DNA of 64,000 nucleotides from JABMOV01 sp964344305 (lineage in GTDB: Bacteria > Fidelibacterota > Marinisomatia > Marinisomatales > JABMOV01): contig CAYFMT010000006.1 in the NCBI GenBank assembly GCA_964344305.1, positions 1 through 64,000 on the forward strand, given 5' to 3'. Below the pieces are notes generated by a model, which saw nothing but the letters and a program-made list of their open reading frames with translations, was not told where the DNA came from and did not search any database. This document shows positions 24,582 to 33,616 of this stretch, piece after piece. Position 1 is the stretch's first letter. Every line of letters begins with the position of its first letter. The translations under genes and the position numbers were made by a program.

Positions 24582-25565
24582 TTAGGATTGAATGAGTTTC
24601 AGCAGGATATCATCCACATTCAAACCATCCGCTTCTGCATTGAAATTGGTTAACACGCGATGCCGAAGAACAGGTAATGCAAGATCCTTGATATCCTGTA
24701 TATCGGGTGAAGGACGACCATCCAGAATGGCTTTTGCCTTTGCACCTAAAACGAGGTATTGAGAAGCCCTGGGTCCTGCTCCCCATTCAATCCAGTCATT
24801 GATAAAATCCGGGGCAGATGTAAAACCCGGTCGCGTCGATGCTACAAGATCCACAGCATACTGCACCACATTTTCAGCCACAGGCACTCTTCGGACCAAA
24901 TCCTGAAATGCAAGCAGCTCATCCCGGCTGATAATATTGGACAAACTGGGCGTAGCACTTCCTGTTGTGGTTTGCACTATGGCCACTTCTTCATCCCGTG
25001 AAGGATACTCAATTTTCAGATTGAACATGAACCTGTCCAATTGGGCTTCAGGAAGCGGATAAGTTCCTTCCTGCTCGATTGGATTTTGGGTTGCAAGCAC
25101 AAAAAATGGCTCTTCCAGCGTGTAGGTTGTGCCGGCCGCTGTGACCTTATGTTCCTGCATGGCTTCAAGGAGCGCGGCCTGAGTTTTGGGTGGTGTTCTG
25201 TTGATTTCATCCGCAAGGATAATATTCCCAAAAATGGGACCTTTAAAAAATCGAAATTCTCGTTTTCCAGTGGAATGATCTTCCTCTATAACCTCTGTGC
25301 CTGTGATATCACTTGGCATGAGATCTGGTGTGAACTGTATTCGACTGAATTGAAGATCCATTAGATCTGCCATGGATTTGATTAGCAGCGTTTTTGCCAG
25401 ACCGGGAACACCAACCAGAAGGGTATGACCTTTGCACAATAGAGCGATCAAAATATGATCAAGAATGGTCTGCTGACCGATGATGGTATGTCCGATTTCA
25501 TCTAAAAAGGCAGCCTTTTTTTGAACGAGGTTCTGTAATAATTGTGTATCTGTTGTTTTTGCCAT
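24582..25565 (-). CDS. moxR: MoxR-family AAA+ ATPase
   Basis: A 327-residue AAA+ protein. Walker A is GVPGLAKTLL, Walker B ILADEINR, sensor 1 LATQNPIEQEGTYPLPEAQ, and the arginine-finger region is LDRFMFNL. MoxR proteins act with DUF58/vWA partners in maturation or stress responses. It is the first gene of the moxR-DUF58 pair and is divergent from rlmN across a 190-base gap. Confidence 0.94.
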   Translation of the reverse strand: MAKTTDTQLLQNLVQKKAAFLDEIGHTIIGQQTILDHILIALLCKGHTLLVGVPGLAKTLLIKSMADLMDLQFSRIQFTPDLMPSDITGTEVIEEDHSTGKREFRFFKGPIFGNIILADEINRTPPKTQAALLEAMQEHKVTAAGTTYTLEEPFFVLATQNPIEQEGTYPLPEAQLDRFMFNLKIEYPSRDEEVAIVQTTTGSATPSLSNIISRDELLAFQDLVRRVPVAENVVQYAVDLVASTRPGFTSAPDFINDWIEWGAGPRASQYLVLGAKAKAILDGRPSPDIQDIKDLALPVLRHRVLTNFNAEADGLNVDDILLKLIQS

Positions 25566-25579
25566 AAGAATTATCCGAT

Positions 25580-25714
25580 CTGTTTCGCTGGAAAATGCTT
25601 CAACGTCTTCAGGGTTCCATATAATAATATTGAGACGGGAAAGTTAATCATATCTGGTTTTGGGTTAATGGATTATTGTTATGAAATCATTCTGTTTTCA
25701 CTGGAAAATGTTGC
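25580..25714. repeat. Imperfect 23-24 bp direct repeat in front of rlmN
   Basis: TCTGTTTCGCTGGAAAATG (from 25580) recurs as TCTGTTTTCACTGGAAAATG (from 25691), and the similarity continues a few bases further. The copies lie 111 bases apart in the moxR/rlmN divergent region. They could be paired operator sites or relics of a duplication. Confidence 0.4.
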
Positions 25715-25758
25715 CCTTTCTATTTATGATGATTCCAAAGATGAACCTAACTTTCACC

Positions 25759-26796
25759 ATGGGTCAACAAAGGATTGAGAGCACACTGGTTGGAATGACA
25801 GCCAGAGAAATAGAGGAGCTAATTCTTGGATTAAACGAACCAGGTTTTAGAGCTGTACAGATATATCACTGGGTTTATAAGCATCAGGTAGAATCCTTTG
25901 ATGACATGAAGAACATTCCCCGTGCCCTGAGAAAAACACTATCTGAAACGGTCAGAATCCACCCACTCCAAAAAAAGAAGATGTCAGGTACACCGTCTGA
26001 AACTTCGCAAAAATTTCTGTTTCAACTTTCGACGGGAGAATCCATTGAATCTGTATTGATCAAGGAAAATGGACGTGTGACTGTGTGTGTCTCCACCCAG
26101 GTTGGGTGCGCTGTTGACTGTGCATTTTGTGCAACCGCAAAAATGGGCTTTAAGAAAAACCTGACTGCTGGAGAAATTGTGGATCAGGTCATACAGATAC
26201 AGCAGGACATCTCCGACCGCATATCAAATATTGTGTTTATGGGTATGGGTGAACCCTTCCTGAATTATGCCAAATCCATGGAATCAGCAAAACTCATGAA
26301 CGATCCGGATGGCTTGAATATTGGTGCGAGGAAAATTACAATTTCCACCTCAGGGATTATTCCAAAAATTCGTCAGTTTACCCTGGAACAACATCGGTAT
26401 AAGCTCGCCATCAGCCTCAATGCATCATCCCAGGAGCAGCGGTTACACATCATGCCAATAGCACGAAAGTATTCCCTGGTTGATCTGATGGATGCATCAC
26501 GGGAATATTTTGACAGGACCCGAAATCATGTCACGTTTGAATATGTCCTGATGGACAGGTTTAATGACACACCGGGAGATGCGAAAAGACTTATCAGACT
26601 CATCGGGAATTTGCCCTGCAAGCTGAATGTGATACCGTACAACGATATTGGTGGAGATTATGAACGACCGGAATCATCAAGAATTGACGCTTTTTTGAGT
26701 GAATTAGAACAGGCACCATTTACTGTCACAGTTCGGTGGAGTAAAGGTACGGATATCCATGCAGGATGTGGACAATTAGCAACGGAAGCAATATGA
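25759..26796 (+). CDS. rlmN: Dual-specificity RNA methyltransferase RlmN
   Basis: A radical-SAM enzyme that methylates C2 of A2503 in 23S rRNA and A37 in tRNAs; about 345 residues from the ATG at 25759. The Fe-S cluster motif is CAVDCAFC, preceded by VCVSTQVG with the Cys equivalent to E. coli C118. The methyl-carrying Cys is in HAGCGQL near the end. The frame is open from 25681, and ATGs at 25681 and 25741 are alternatives, but none has a good ribosome site. The hydrophobic stretch from 25681 looks untranslated. Its stop overlaps the next gene by four bases. Confidence 0.95.
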   Translation: MGQQRIESTLVGMTAREIEELILGLNEPGFRAVQIYHWVYKHQVESFDDMKNIPRALRKTLSETVRIHPLQKKKMSGTPSETSQKFLFQLSTGESIESVLIKENGRVTVCVSTQVGCAVDCAFCATAKMGFKKNLTAGEIVDQVIQIQQDISDRISNIVFMGMGEPFLNYAKSMESAKLMNDPDGLNIGARKITISTSGIIPKIRQFTLEQHRYKLAISLNASSQEQRLHIMPIARKYSLVDLMDASREYFDRTRNHVTFEYVLMDRFNDTPGDAKRLIRLIGNLPCKLNVIPYNDIGGDYERPESSRIDAFLSELEQAPFTVTVRWSKGTDIHAGCGQLATEAI

Positions 26797-27608
26797 ATTC
26801 ATTAAACCTAATGGCTGAATACGTATATGATAAGACTCTCCTGTCAGGCGGAATGGCTGTTATTCTGGGTTCAGGGTTAGGCGATTTTGCTGATACACTG
26901 GAAAACAGCACAACGATTACTTATGATAAAATACCCGGTTATCCAAAATCTACGGTGAAAGGCCATGCCGGTGAATTTGTATACGGCTATAACAGCGGTA
27001 TTCCTGTTCTTGCTGCCAAGGGAAGATTTCATTACTATGAGGGATATGATTTCCATACTGTGACACTTCCCATTCGCTTGATGAAAAAGCTGGGTATGGA
27101 TCATGTGATTATTACCAACGCTGCCGGTTCAACGAGGAAAGAAAATGCCCCTGGTGATTTGATGCTTGTAACAGGGATCATGGATTGCACATTTCGACAC
27201 TCTGCCAACAAGCCAGTTTTGTATATGAACAATCCATATTTCGATCAGGAAATTCTAACCAAAGTTCGACATTGTGCAGACAAAAACGGAATTGGTTTGA
27301 AGGAGGGTACTTATTGCTGGACTCAGGGACCCGCCTATGAAACGCCGGCTGAAGTAGCACTATTTACTTCCTGGGGAGCAGATGCTCTTGGGATGAGCAC
27401 CTTCCCTGAAATAGTTACCGCAGGGGAGATGGGGCTGCCAGCCACGACTCTGTCCGCATTGACAAATTTTGCAGCAGGAATAACATCCAAATCACTAACT
27501 CACGCAGAAGTCATTGAAACGGCAGACAGAATAAAACCGGTTTTTATCCATCTTTTAAGTGAGCTGGTTGCCGAACTGTATACATCATCAGGAAACACAC
27601 ATGACTAA
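26793..27608 (+). CDS. Purine nucleoside phosphorylase
   Basis: A 271-residue trimeric-type PNP. It carries AVILGSGLGDFAD, the phosphate-site segment KGRFHYYEGYD, ITNAAGSTRKE, and the base-pocket region GPAYETPAEVALF...DALGMSTFPE. It splits purine nucleosides by phosphorolysis for salvage. Its ATG overlaps the rlmN stop (ATGA), and its own stop lies inside the start of the M20 gene, so the three genes are translationally coupled. Substrate preference (inosine/guanosine or broader) is not determined. Confidence 0.93.
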   Translation: MNSLNLMAEYVYDKTLLSGGMAVILGSGLGDFADTLENSTTITYDKIPGYPKSTVKGHAGEFVYGYNSGIPVLAAKGRFHYYEGYDFHTVTLPIRLMKKLGMDHVIITNAAGSTRKENAPGDLMLVTGIMDCTFRHSANKPVLYMNNPYFDQEILTKVRHCADKNGIGLKEGTYCWTQGPAYETPAEVALFTSWGADALGMSTFPEIVTAGEMGLPATTLSALTNFAAGITSKSLTHAEVIETADRIKPVFIHLLSELVAELYTSSGNTHD

Positions 27609-28770
27609 TCACATCAAGATACATCCGAATGTTCAGATAATTGAAAAAGAAATCATTGCTATCCGGAGAGACATCCACCAACATCCCGAACTGGGATTTG
27701 ATGTTCACAGAACAGCCGGTCTTGTTGCTAAAAAAATGACAGAATATGGATTGACCGTTCAAACGGGAATTGGAAAAACAGGTGTGGTGGGAGAACTGAA
27801 AGGTTCACTACCCGGCCCCACCATTGCATTGCGGGCAGACATGGATGCACTTCCCATGCAGGAAACAGGTGATGTTCCATACAAGTCCGTCCACGATGGG
27901 AAAATGCATGCATGCGGACATGATGGCCATACCGCTATGTTGCTTGGAGCAGCGAAAGTTCTTTCCGGTATCAAGGAAAAGCTAAAAGGAACGATCCGTT
28001 TCATTTTTCAGCCTGCTGAAGAAGGAGAGGGAGGCGCGCGATACATGATCGAAGATGGCTGCCTGGATGGTGTGGATGAGATTTATGGCCTCCATCTATG
28101 GAATTACCAGGATTACGGTTCGATTGGGATTAAAATCGGTCCCATTCTTGCCTCAGCGGATATTTTTGAAATCACCATCAATGGTGTTGGTGGCCATGGT
28201 GCCGCTCCCCAGGGAACGGTTGATGCGGTGGTTGTGGCGGGTCACCTCATCACGGCACTTCAGACCATAGTTTCACGCAACACAAATCCACTGGAGAACA
28301 CCGTTGTCACCATTGGAAAAATTAAAGGTGGTCATAATTTTAATATTATCGCTGATAAAGTAACCCTGTCTGGTACGGCAAGGGCATACACAGAGGAAAA
28401 CCGTCAATTGATTAAAACGAGGCTTAAGGAAATTATTGGTGGTATTGCCAACACATTTGGGGCATCGATTACCATGGAATACGAAGATGGATATCCACCA
28501 ACAATCAATCATGACAGGCCCACAGAGAAGGTTTTGGCCGCATCTCGAAAAGTGGTTGGTGAAGGAGCCAGTTTCCCTTATCTGTCAATGGGTGGGGAAG
28601 ATTTTGCCTATTACTTGCAACAGGTACCGGGATGTTTCTTTTTTATTGGATCAGCACCGGAAGGGCGGGAACCCATGAGCGTGCCTCATCACTGTTCCCA
28701 TTTCGATATTGACGAGCGTGCCCTGCTGGTAGGGGCATCGGTTTTTGTTGAATTAATCCAAAATCTTTAG
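27601..28770 (+). CDS. M20-family metal-dependent amidohydrolase
   Basis: A 389-residue M20D-type amidohydrolase/carboxypeptidase (hippurate, IAA-amino acid or N-acyl amino acid hydrolase group). Metal-binding motifs include RRDIHQHPELG, RADMDALPMQE, HACGHDGHTAMLLG and FQPAEEGEGGA. The dimerisation lid spans ~190-300 (GVGGHGAAPQGTVDA), and the final metal ligand region is HHCSHFDIDE. The ATG at 27601 overlaps PNP by eight bases and has AGGAAA in front. The natural substrate is not predictable. Confidence 0.9.
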   Translation: MTNHIKIHPNVQIIEKEIIAIRRDIHQHPELGFDVHRTAGLVAKKMTEYGLTVQTGIGKTGVVGELKGSLPGPTIALRADMDALPMQETGDVPYKSVHDGKMHACGHDGHTAMLLGAAKVLSGIKEKLKGTIRFIFQPAEEGEGGARYMIEDGCLDGVDEIYGLHLWNYQDYGSIGIKIGPILASADIFEITINGVGGHGAAPQGTVDAVVVAGHLITALQTIVSRNTNPLENTVVTIGKIKGGHNFNIIADKVTLSGTARAYTEENRQLIKTRLKEIIGGIANTFGASITMEYEDGYPPTINHDRPTEKVLAASRKVVGEGASFPYLSMGGEDFAYYLQQVPGCFFFIGSAPEGREPMSVPHHCSHFDIDERALLVGASVFVELIQNL

Positions 28771-28801
28771 ACCAATCATTTTAATCTCCTGATCAAAATG
28801 T

Positions 28802-29758
28802 TTACCATTCCCATTTTTCCAGATCCAGATTTCCTCCCGATAGTATGATACCAATTTTGGATGTGGAATCCGGTATTTTCCCTTCAAGGATAGCCGCGAA
28901 CGGTACTGCGCCAGAAGGTTCCACTATGACTTTCAGGTGATGCCAGATGAGTTTCATGGCTTCATGTATCCCTTCTTCCGTCACCGTAACAATAGAATCA
29001 ACATATTCAAGAATGGTGGCAAATGGTTTTTCACCGGGAGACGTGGTCCGCAGTCCATCAGCAATGGTGTCTGGATCGGAGATCTCAACAATCTCCTTTT
29101 TGTTAAATGATAAATACTGATCATTGGCTATTTCAGGTTCAACCCCAATACACATGATAGGGATTTGTGAGGATTGAATGGCTGTAGCGGTTCCACTCAA
29201 CAATCCTCCACCTCCAACAGGCGCCAGTACTAATTCTAGATTAGAAGCCTGGTTGATGAATTCAAGTGCTGCCGTACCCTGTCCTGCCATAATTAGAAAA
29301 TCATCGAAGGGATGTATAAGCTCGGCACCCGATTCCAGAATAATACGTTCCACCGTAGAATATCTTGATGCCATAGTGGGTTGACAAAATTCAATATTCC
29401 CTCCATGCTGCATAACATTTTTCTGTTTGCTCTCAGGAGATGTTTCAGGCATAACAATAGTTGATTTCAGCCCATGATTGGTGGCCGCACACGCAAGGGC
29501 AGCCCCATGATTACCTGAAGAATGTGTCACCACATGGGAAATATCAGAGTGTTGCTCTTTCATAACAGAGAGGGCATGACTAGCTCCACGGTATTTAAAG
29601 GATCCGGTTTTCTGAAGGTTTTCACATTTAAATAAAATTGATTTCCCAAGTATGGAGTTCAGTGTTTTATTTTCCAGGACAGGCGTTCGGGTTACAGTTG
29701 TCTTGATTCGCCGGTACGCGCTGAGAATATCCTCTGGAAGTAAAACGGGAGATTTCAT
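28802..29758 (-). CDS. PLP-dependent threonine/serine dehydratase or serine racemase
   Basis: A 318-residue fold-type II PLP enzyme. The PLP lysine is in KTGSFKYRGA. SSGNHGAALA binds the substrate carboxylate, and the glycine loop is PVGGGGLLSGTA. There is no C-terminal ACT regulatory domain, so it resembles catabolic threonine dehydratase or serine racemase rather than biosynthetic IlvA. The ATG at 29758 is chosen over a TTG two codons earlier. It converges with the M20 gene across 31 bases. Confidence 0.88.
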   Translation of the reverse strand: MKSPVLLPEDILSAYRRIKTTVTRTPVLENKTLNSILGKSILFKCENLQKTGSFKYRGASHALSVMKEQHSDISHVVTHSSGNHGAALACAATNHGLKSTIVMPETSPESKQKNVMQHGGNIEFCQPTMASRYSTVERIILESGAELIHPFDDFLIMAGQGTAALEFINQASNLELVLAPVGGGGLLSGTATAIQSSQIPIMCIGVEPEIANDQYLSFNKKEIVEISDPDTIADGLRTTSPGEKPFATILEYVDSIVTVTEEGIHEAMKLIWHHLKVIVEPSGAVPFAAILEGKIPDSTSKIGIILSGGNLDLEKWEW

Positions 29759-29846
29759 ACGCAAATTTAATTAAAAAACCCATTGGGAATATCATTCGAG
29801 AAGGACTTCTGTTACGTAATTTTCACTGTAATTGATTGAGGAAAAC

Positions 29847-29996
29847 ATGAAAACTGAAATTATAAAAAATGGAGTCACTTTCGGTACTGCACTGGCCATT
29901 GCCATTTCATTTGTGACCAATAAATCAGTAGGATGGGCAATTTTCCATGGACTTCTATCCTGGCTTTACGTCATCTATTATGTACTATTCCGTTAG
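29847..29996 (+). CDS. 49-residue two-helix membrane protein
   Basis: A short frame with GAGGAAAAC directly before its ATG. It encodes two hydrophobic segments (VTFGTALAIAISFVT and AIFHGLLSWLYVIYYVLF) joined by a short polar turn (NKSVG). It lies 9 bases before yjbQ on the same strand, and the next ribosome site overlaps its end, which supports real translation. I recognise no named family. It may anchor or assist a membrane complex. Confidence 0.68.
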   Translation: MKTEIIKNGVTFGTALAIAISFVTNKSVGWAIFHGLLSWLYVIYYVLFR

Positions 29997-30005
29997 GAGA
30001 GTCAC

Positions 30006-30425
30006 ATGAAATCTCACACTAAGGAATTATGGTTCTTTGTTCAGGAAAGAATGGAGTTCATCAATATCACTGGCGAAGTGGAATCTGCCGTCATTGAGAG
30101 CGGAGTACAAGAAGGATTATGCCTTGTAAATGCCATGCACATTACCGCGTCTGTTTTTATCAATGATGATGAACCGGGATTGCACAGGGATTACAAGCGG
30201 TGGCTGGAAGATCTGGCACCTCACGAGCCATTGTCACGGTATGACCACAACCTGACGGGAGAGGACAATGGTGATGCACACCATAAGCGCCAGATCATGG
30301 GTCGGGATGTTACTGTGGCCATTACGGATGGTCAACTCCATCTTGGACCCTGGGAGCAAATTTTCTATGGAGAATTTGACGGAAGAAGACGCAAACGCGT
30401 CCTGGTGAAAATAATTGGTGAGTAG
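30006..30425 (+). CDS. yjbQ: YjbQ/UPF0047 family protein
   Basis: A 139-residue UPF0047 protein with the full signature: GLCLVNAMHITASVFINDDEPGL, DNGDAHHKRQIMGRD and LHLGPWEQIFYGEFDG. The conserved His/Asp/Glu set forms a metal pocket. Some members weakly replace thiamine phosphate synthase, but the physiological role is unsettled. A TTAGGAG ribosome site precedes it, and the nucleoside-kinase-like gene follows after six bases. Confidence 0.92.
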   Translation: MKSHTKELWFFVQERMEFINITGEVESAVIESGVQEGLCLVNAMHITASVFINDDEPGLHRDYKRWLEDLAPHEPLSRYDHNLTGEDNGDAHHKRQIMGRDVTVAITDGQLHLGPWEQIFYGEFDGRRRKRVLVKIIGE

Positions 30426-30431
30426 CAACGA

Positions 30432-31895
30432 ATGATTTCTCCTGCCATAAAGCTGTCACTGACACAATTGTTGACAAAATCATTTATTGAAAAATTCCAT
30501 CCACGGCAATTGGTAGTCGAGCATTCGTATCGCGATGGGTATTTCTGCCACGATGCAACATGGGAAGAAATAAGTGAACAGGAGATTTCGGATTTGGAAG
30601 TATCCATGAAAGAATGGGTCTTAGGACCCGACCTGATTATCATTTCTGAAAAACCCAGGGATGAAGTACTGACGCATATGATGACTCGCCCATCTGTCAG
30701 CAAAACTGCCAACGTTCACATGTGGCCTGTGGAGTCCATTCCCATTATTAAGCTGGGAGATGATTATTGGGATTATCTGCTTGAATCCGCTGAAACGGAT
30801 AAATCACGCCTTGCTCATTTTTGCCTGGAAAAATTCAACGATGGATTTCTGCTGCGATTTTTTGAGAATGAAACTGCCCAAAATCACTGTCTTCCCTTTA
30901 CATCAGATTCAGGATTATTCAGGATAATTGGTGAAATTGAACAAATGGGAGACATCCTGGATATTTCCACAATACATCAGGTTAATAAACTGGTTCAAAC
31001 AGGTGAAATAAACCAGATGCTCTGGGTAGCGGAAGGGTACCATGAGAAACAGATCAGTCATATTGCAGACGCCATCGTACAGGAGTTTCCTTCAAAAAGG
31101 GTAATATCTATTGCAGGACCTTCCTCTTCAGGTAAAACCACTTTTGCAAAAAGACTTGGAATCCAGCTGCGTGTGAACGGGTTTCGGACACTCACCCTTT
31201 CAATGGATGATTATTTCGTCAATCGGACTACCATAAAGCCGGATGAAAATGGGAGTGTGGATTACGAATCCATTGACGCCGTGGATGTGGAGTTACTTGT
31301 AAGCCGTATTCAAACATTGTTAAATGGAGGTTCAGTTCCAGTACGGGAGTATGATTTCATATTAGGGGAGGGTAAAGACAAGGAAGAAACTATCCACATT
31401 GGGGAATGGGATTTGATAATCATGGAAGGGATTCATGGATTAAACCCTCAGTTAACTCACGCCATGGGAAACACTGAATTTCATCACATTTATGTTAGTG
31501 CAATTACCCAGTTGAATATTGATTCCAACCATCGTTTTTCAACATCGGATAATCGGTTGCTGAGACGACTGGTTCGGGACCACCTGTTTAGAGGTTACAC
31601 ACCTCAGGAAACACTTGAAAGGTGGCATTCAGTTCGTCTTGGAGAAGAAAGGAATATTTTCCCGTTCCAGGAGGAAGCAGATTTTATGTTTAACTCATCC
31701 CTGCTGTATGAACTATCGGTTCTGGCACCTGTAGCCATTCCGCTACTGGAAAAGATCCCATCACCATCGAACATGAAAGGGGAAGCAGATCGGTTAAGGC
31801 TGGTGTTATCTTTAGTTGAACCGTTGAGTGCTGATCTTGTCCCGGGGATATCCATCCTGAGAGAATTTATAGGGAACAGCGATTTCCACTATTAG
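30432..31895 (+). CDS. Uridine kinase-like nucleoside/phosphoribulokinase-family protein
   Basis: A 487-residue protein of the long uridine-kinase-like class. The first ~215 residues are an accessory region, as in members carrying a threonyl-tRNA-synthetase-like N-terminal part. The P-loop kinase starts at VISIAGPSSSGKTTFAKRL (Walker A) and continues with LSMDDYFVNR and an acidic lid (YDFILGEGKDKEETI). IIMEGIHGLNPQL is the Walker B area. The kinase domain matches uridine kinase/PRK, but the full-length form has no settled substrate. It converges with ggt over 16 bases. Confidence 0.82.
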   Translation: MISPAIKLSLTQLLTKSFIEKFHPRQLVVEHSYRDGYFCHDATWEEISEQEISDLEVSMKEWVLGPDLIIISEKPRDEVLTHMMTRPSVSKTANVHMWPVESIPIIKLGDDYWDYLLESAETDKSRLAHFCLEKFNDGFLLRFFENETAQNHCLPFTSDSGLFRIIGEIEQMGDILDISTIHQVNKLVQTGEINQMLWVAEGYHEKQISHIADAIVQEFPSKRVISIAGPSSSGKTTFAKRLGIQLRVNGFRTLTLSMDDYFVNRTTIKPDENGSVDYESIDAVDVELLVSRIQTLLNGGSVPVREYDFILGEGKDKEETIHIGEWDLIIMEGIHGLNPQLTHAMGNTEFHHIYVSAITQLNIDSNHRFSTSDNRLLRRLVRDHLFRGYTPQETLERWHSVRLGEERNIFPFQEEADFMFNSSLLYELSVLAPVAIPLLEKIPSPSNMKGEADRLRLVLSLVEPLSADLVPGISILREFIGNSDFHY

Positions 31896-31911
31896 GCAGA
31901 AAATAGTTTTA

Positions 31912-33615
31912 TTAGTACCCGATGGCCGAGTTGTCTCCGCGATCATCAGCGCCGCCCATAATAATACCATCTTCTATTAGAATACCATTGGCCTGACCAA
32001 TATGGCCCCAGGCATAAGGAATTACCGTATGCCCCATGGCTCCGAGGTTTTCTTTTACATCTGTTGAGACAGAATAGGGTTCAGTCATGATAACATCAGG
32101 CAACCACTGGTGGTGAATCCTTGGAGCCGTTACAGCTCTCTTGATATTCATATCGTGGATCGTGACATTCAGGATACACTGAAGCGTTGTGGTGATAATG
32201 GTAGACCCACCGGGGGAACCAATAACCATATAGGGTGACCCATCTCTTATAAGTATGGTGGGTGTCATGGAGCTTAAGGGTCGCTTGCCAGGTTCAACTG
32301 CATTGGCTTCCCTGCCAATTAATCCAAACACATTAGGTACGCCCGGTTTCACAGAAAAGTCATCCATTTCATTGTTCAGGAAAAACCCGCCCCCTTCCAC
32401 AACGATACCATTTCCAAAACTTGTATTGAGGGTTGTGGTGACACTCACGGCATTCCCTAATCCATCCACAACAGAATAATGCGTGGTTTCCCTGCTTTCA
32501 TAACCTGCGGGATTTCCGGCAAAAATTGAATCACTTGGTGTGGCACGATCACGGGAAATCAGGGACAGTCGCTTTTTTGTGTATTCTTTACTGGTGAGCA
32601 TGTCGAGTGGTACATCCCAAAAATCGGAATCGCCCATGTGCTCTGCCCGATCCGCATAGGCAAGTCGTTCACACTCTGTGAGGAGATGGATATATTGTGA
32701 TGAATTGAACCCAACAGAATCAATGTCCAATAATTCCAGCATGTTTAGTATTTGAATTAGAAGAGCTCCTCCTGAACTTGGAGGTCCCATGGAAACAATA
32801 TCAAAATCCTTAAATGTTCCCATGACCGGTTCACGCGTACTGGAGCGGTAGGAAAGAAGGTCACTATGACTAATGATGCCATTTCCATCGGACATTTCTT
32901 TCACGATCATATCCGCTACAATACCATCGTAAAAGCCACTGGTACCATGTCGTACAATCCGCCTAAGTGTGGTTGCCAGATCTTTTTGTTTAAGGAGATC
33001 TCCTTCCTTCCAGAGGATAGAATCCTTTTTCACAAATATCCGTGAAGCGCCACCATCTCTTTCAAAAAGCGGTCGGAAGTAATTAAGAATTCGTGCTGTA
33101 CGCTGGCTGATTTCAAATCCGCGTCCGGCAAGGTGAATAGCCGGGACCAGTAATGCTTTGCGTGAGATGTTTCCGGAGCCATAAGTCTCCCAGGCATGGA
33201 GTAATCCATGGACACTACCAGGTACACCGGAAGCAGCATGGGTTCTCAGGGACATATTTTCAATGACCTGATTGCTGTCATCCAGGAACATATCACGGTG
33301 TGCCATCTCAGGGGCTTTTTCTCTATAGTCAATAGTGATGTTTTGACCATCTGCCAAATGGATAACCATGAATCCACCGCCGCCAATATTCCCGGCCTGG
33401 GGGTACGTCACGGCCAGCGCAAATCCAGTGGCTACAGCTGCGTCAATGGCATTGCCTCCCTGCCTCATGATTTCCACACCAACCTGTGATGCAAGGTCTG
33501 ATGCTGAAACAACCATGCCATTGTTGGCTGTGACAGGATTTCGATCTGCGTGAACCAGTGAGAATAATAAAATACCGGTAAGAATACCGGCATATGTTCT
33601 AAAAATTGATTTCAT
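31912..33615 (-). CDS. ggt: Gamma-glutamyltranspeptidase precursor
   Basis: A 567-residue exported Ntn hydrolase. It has a signal peptide (SIFRTYAGILTGILLFSLVHA) and the large-subunit start VTANNGMVVSASDLASQVG. Autocatalytic cleavage should occur before the Thr of TTHYSVVDGLGNAVSVTTTLN, giving a small subunit with GSPGGSTIITT near the end. It hydrolyses glutathione and transfers gamma-glutamyl groups in the periplasm. Its ATG is one base after the stop of the Bax inhibitor gene, so the two are probably co-transcribed. Confidence 0.95.
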   Translation of the reverse strand: MKSIFRTYAGILTGILLFSLVHADRNPVTANNGMVVSASDLASQVGVEIMRQGGNAIDAAVATGFALAVTYPQAGNIGGGGFMVIHLADGQNITIDYREKAPEMAHRDMFLDDSNQVIENMSLRTHAASGVPGSVHGLLHAWETYGSGNISRKALLVPAIHLAGRGFEISQRTARILNYFRPLFERDGGASRIFVKKDSILWKEGDLLKQKDLATTLRRIVRHGTSGFYDGIVADMIVKEMSDGNGIISHSDLLSYRSSTREPVMGTFKDFDIVSMGPPSSGGALLIQILNMLELLDIDSVGFNSSQYIHLLTECERLAYADRAEHMGDSDFWDVPLDMLTSKEYTKKRLSLISRDRATPSDSIFAGNPAGYESRETTHYSVVDGLGNAVSVTTTLNTSFGNGIVVEGGGFFLNNEMDDFSVKPGVPNVFGLIGREANAVEPGKRPLSSMTPTILIRDGSPYMVIGSPGGSTIITTTLQCILNVTIHDMNIKRAVTAPRIHHQWLPDVIMTEPYSVSTDVKENLGAMGHTVIPYAWGHIGQANGILIEDGIIMGGADDRGDNSAIGY

Positions 33616-33616
33616 A

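Noticed and set aside
28771..28801. Terminator between the convergent M20 and dehydratase genes
   Set aside because: Only a six-base AT-rich arm (CATTTT/AAAATG) is present, too weak to call.
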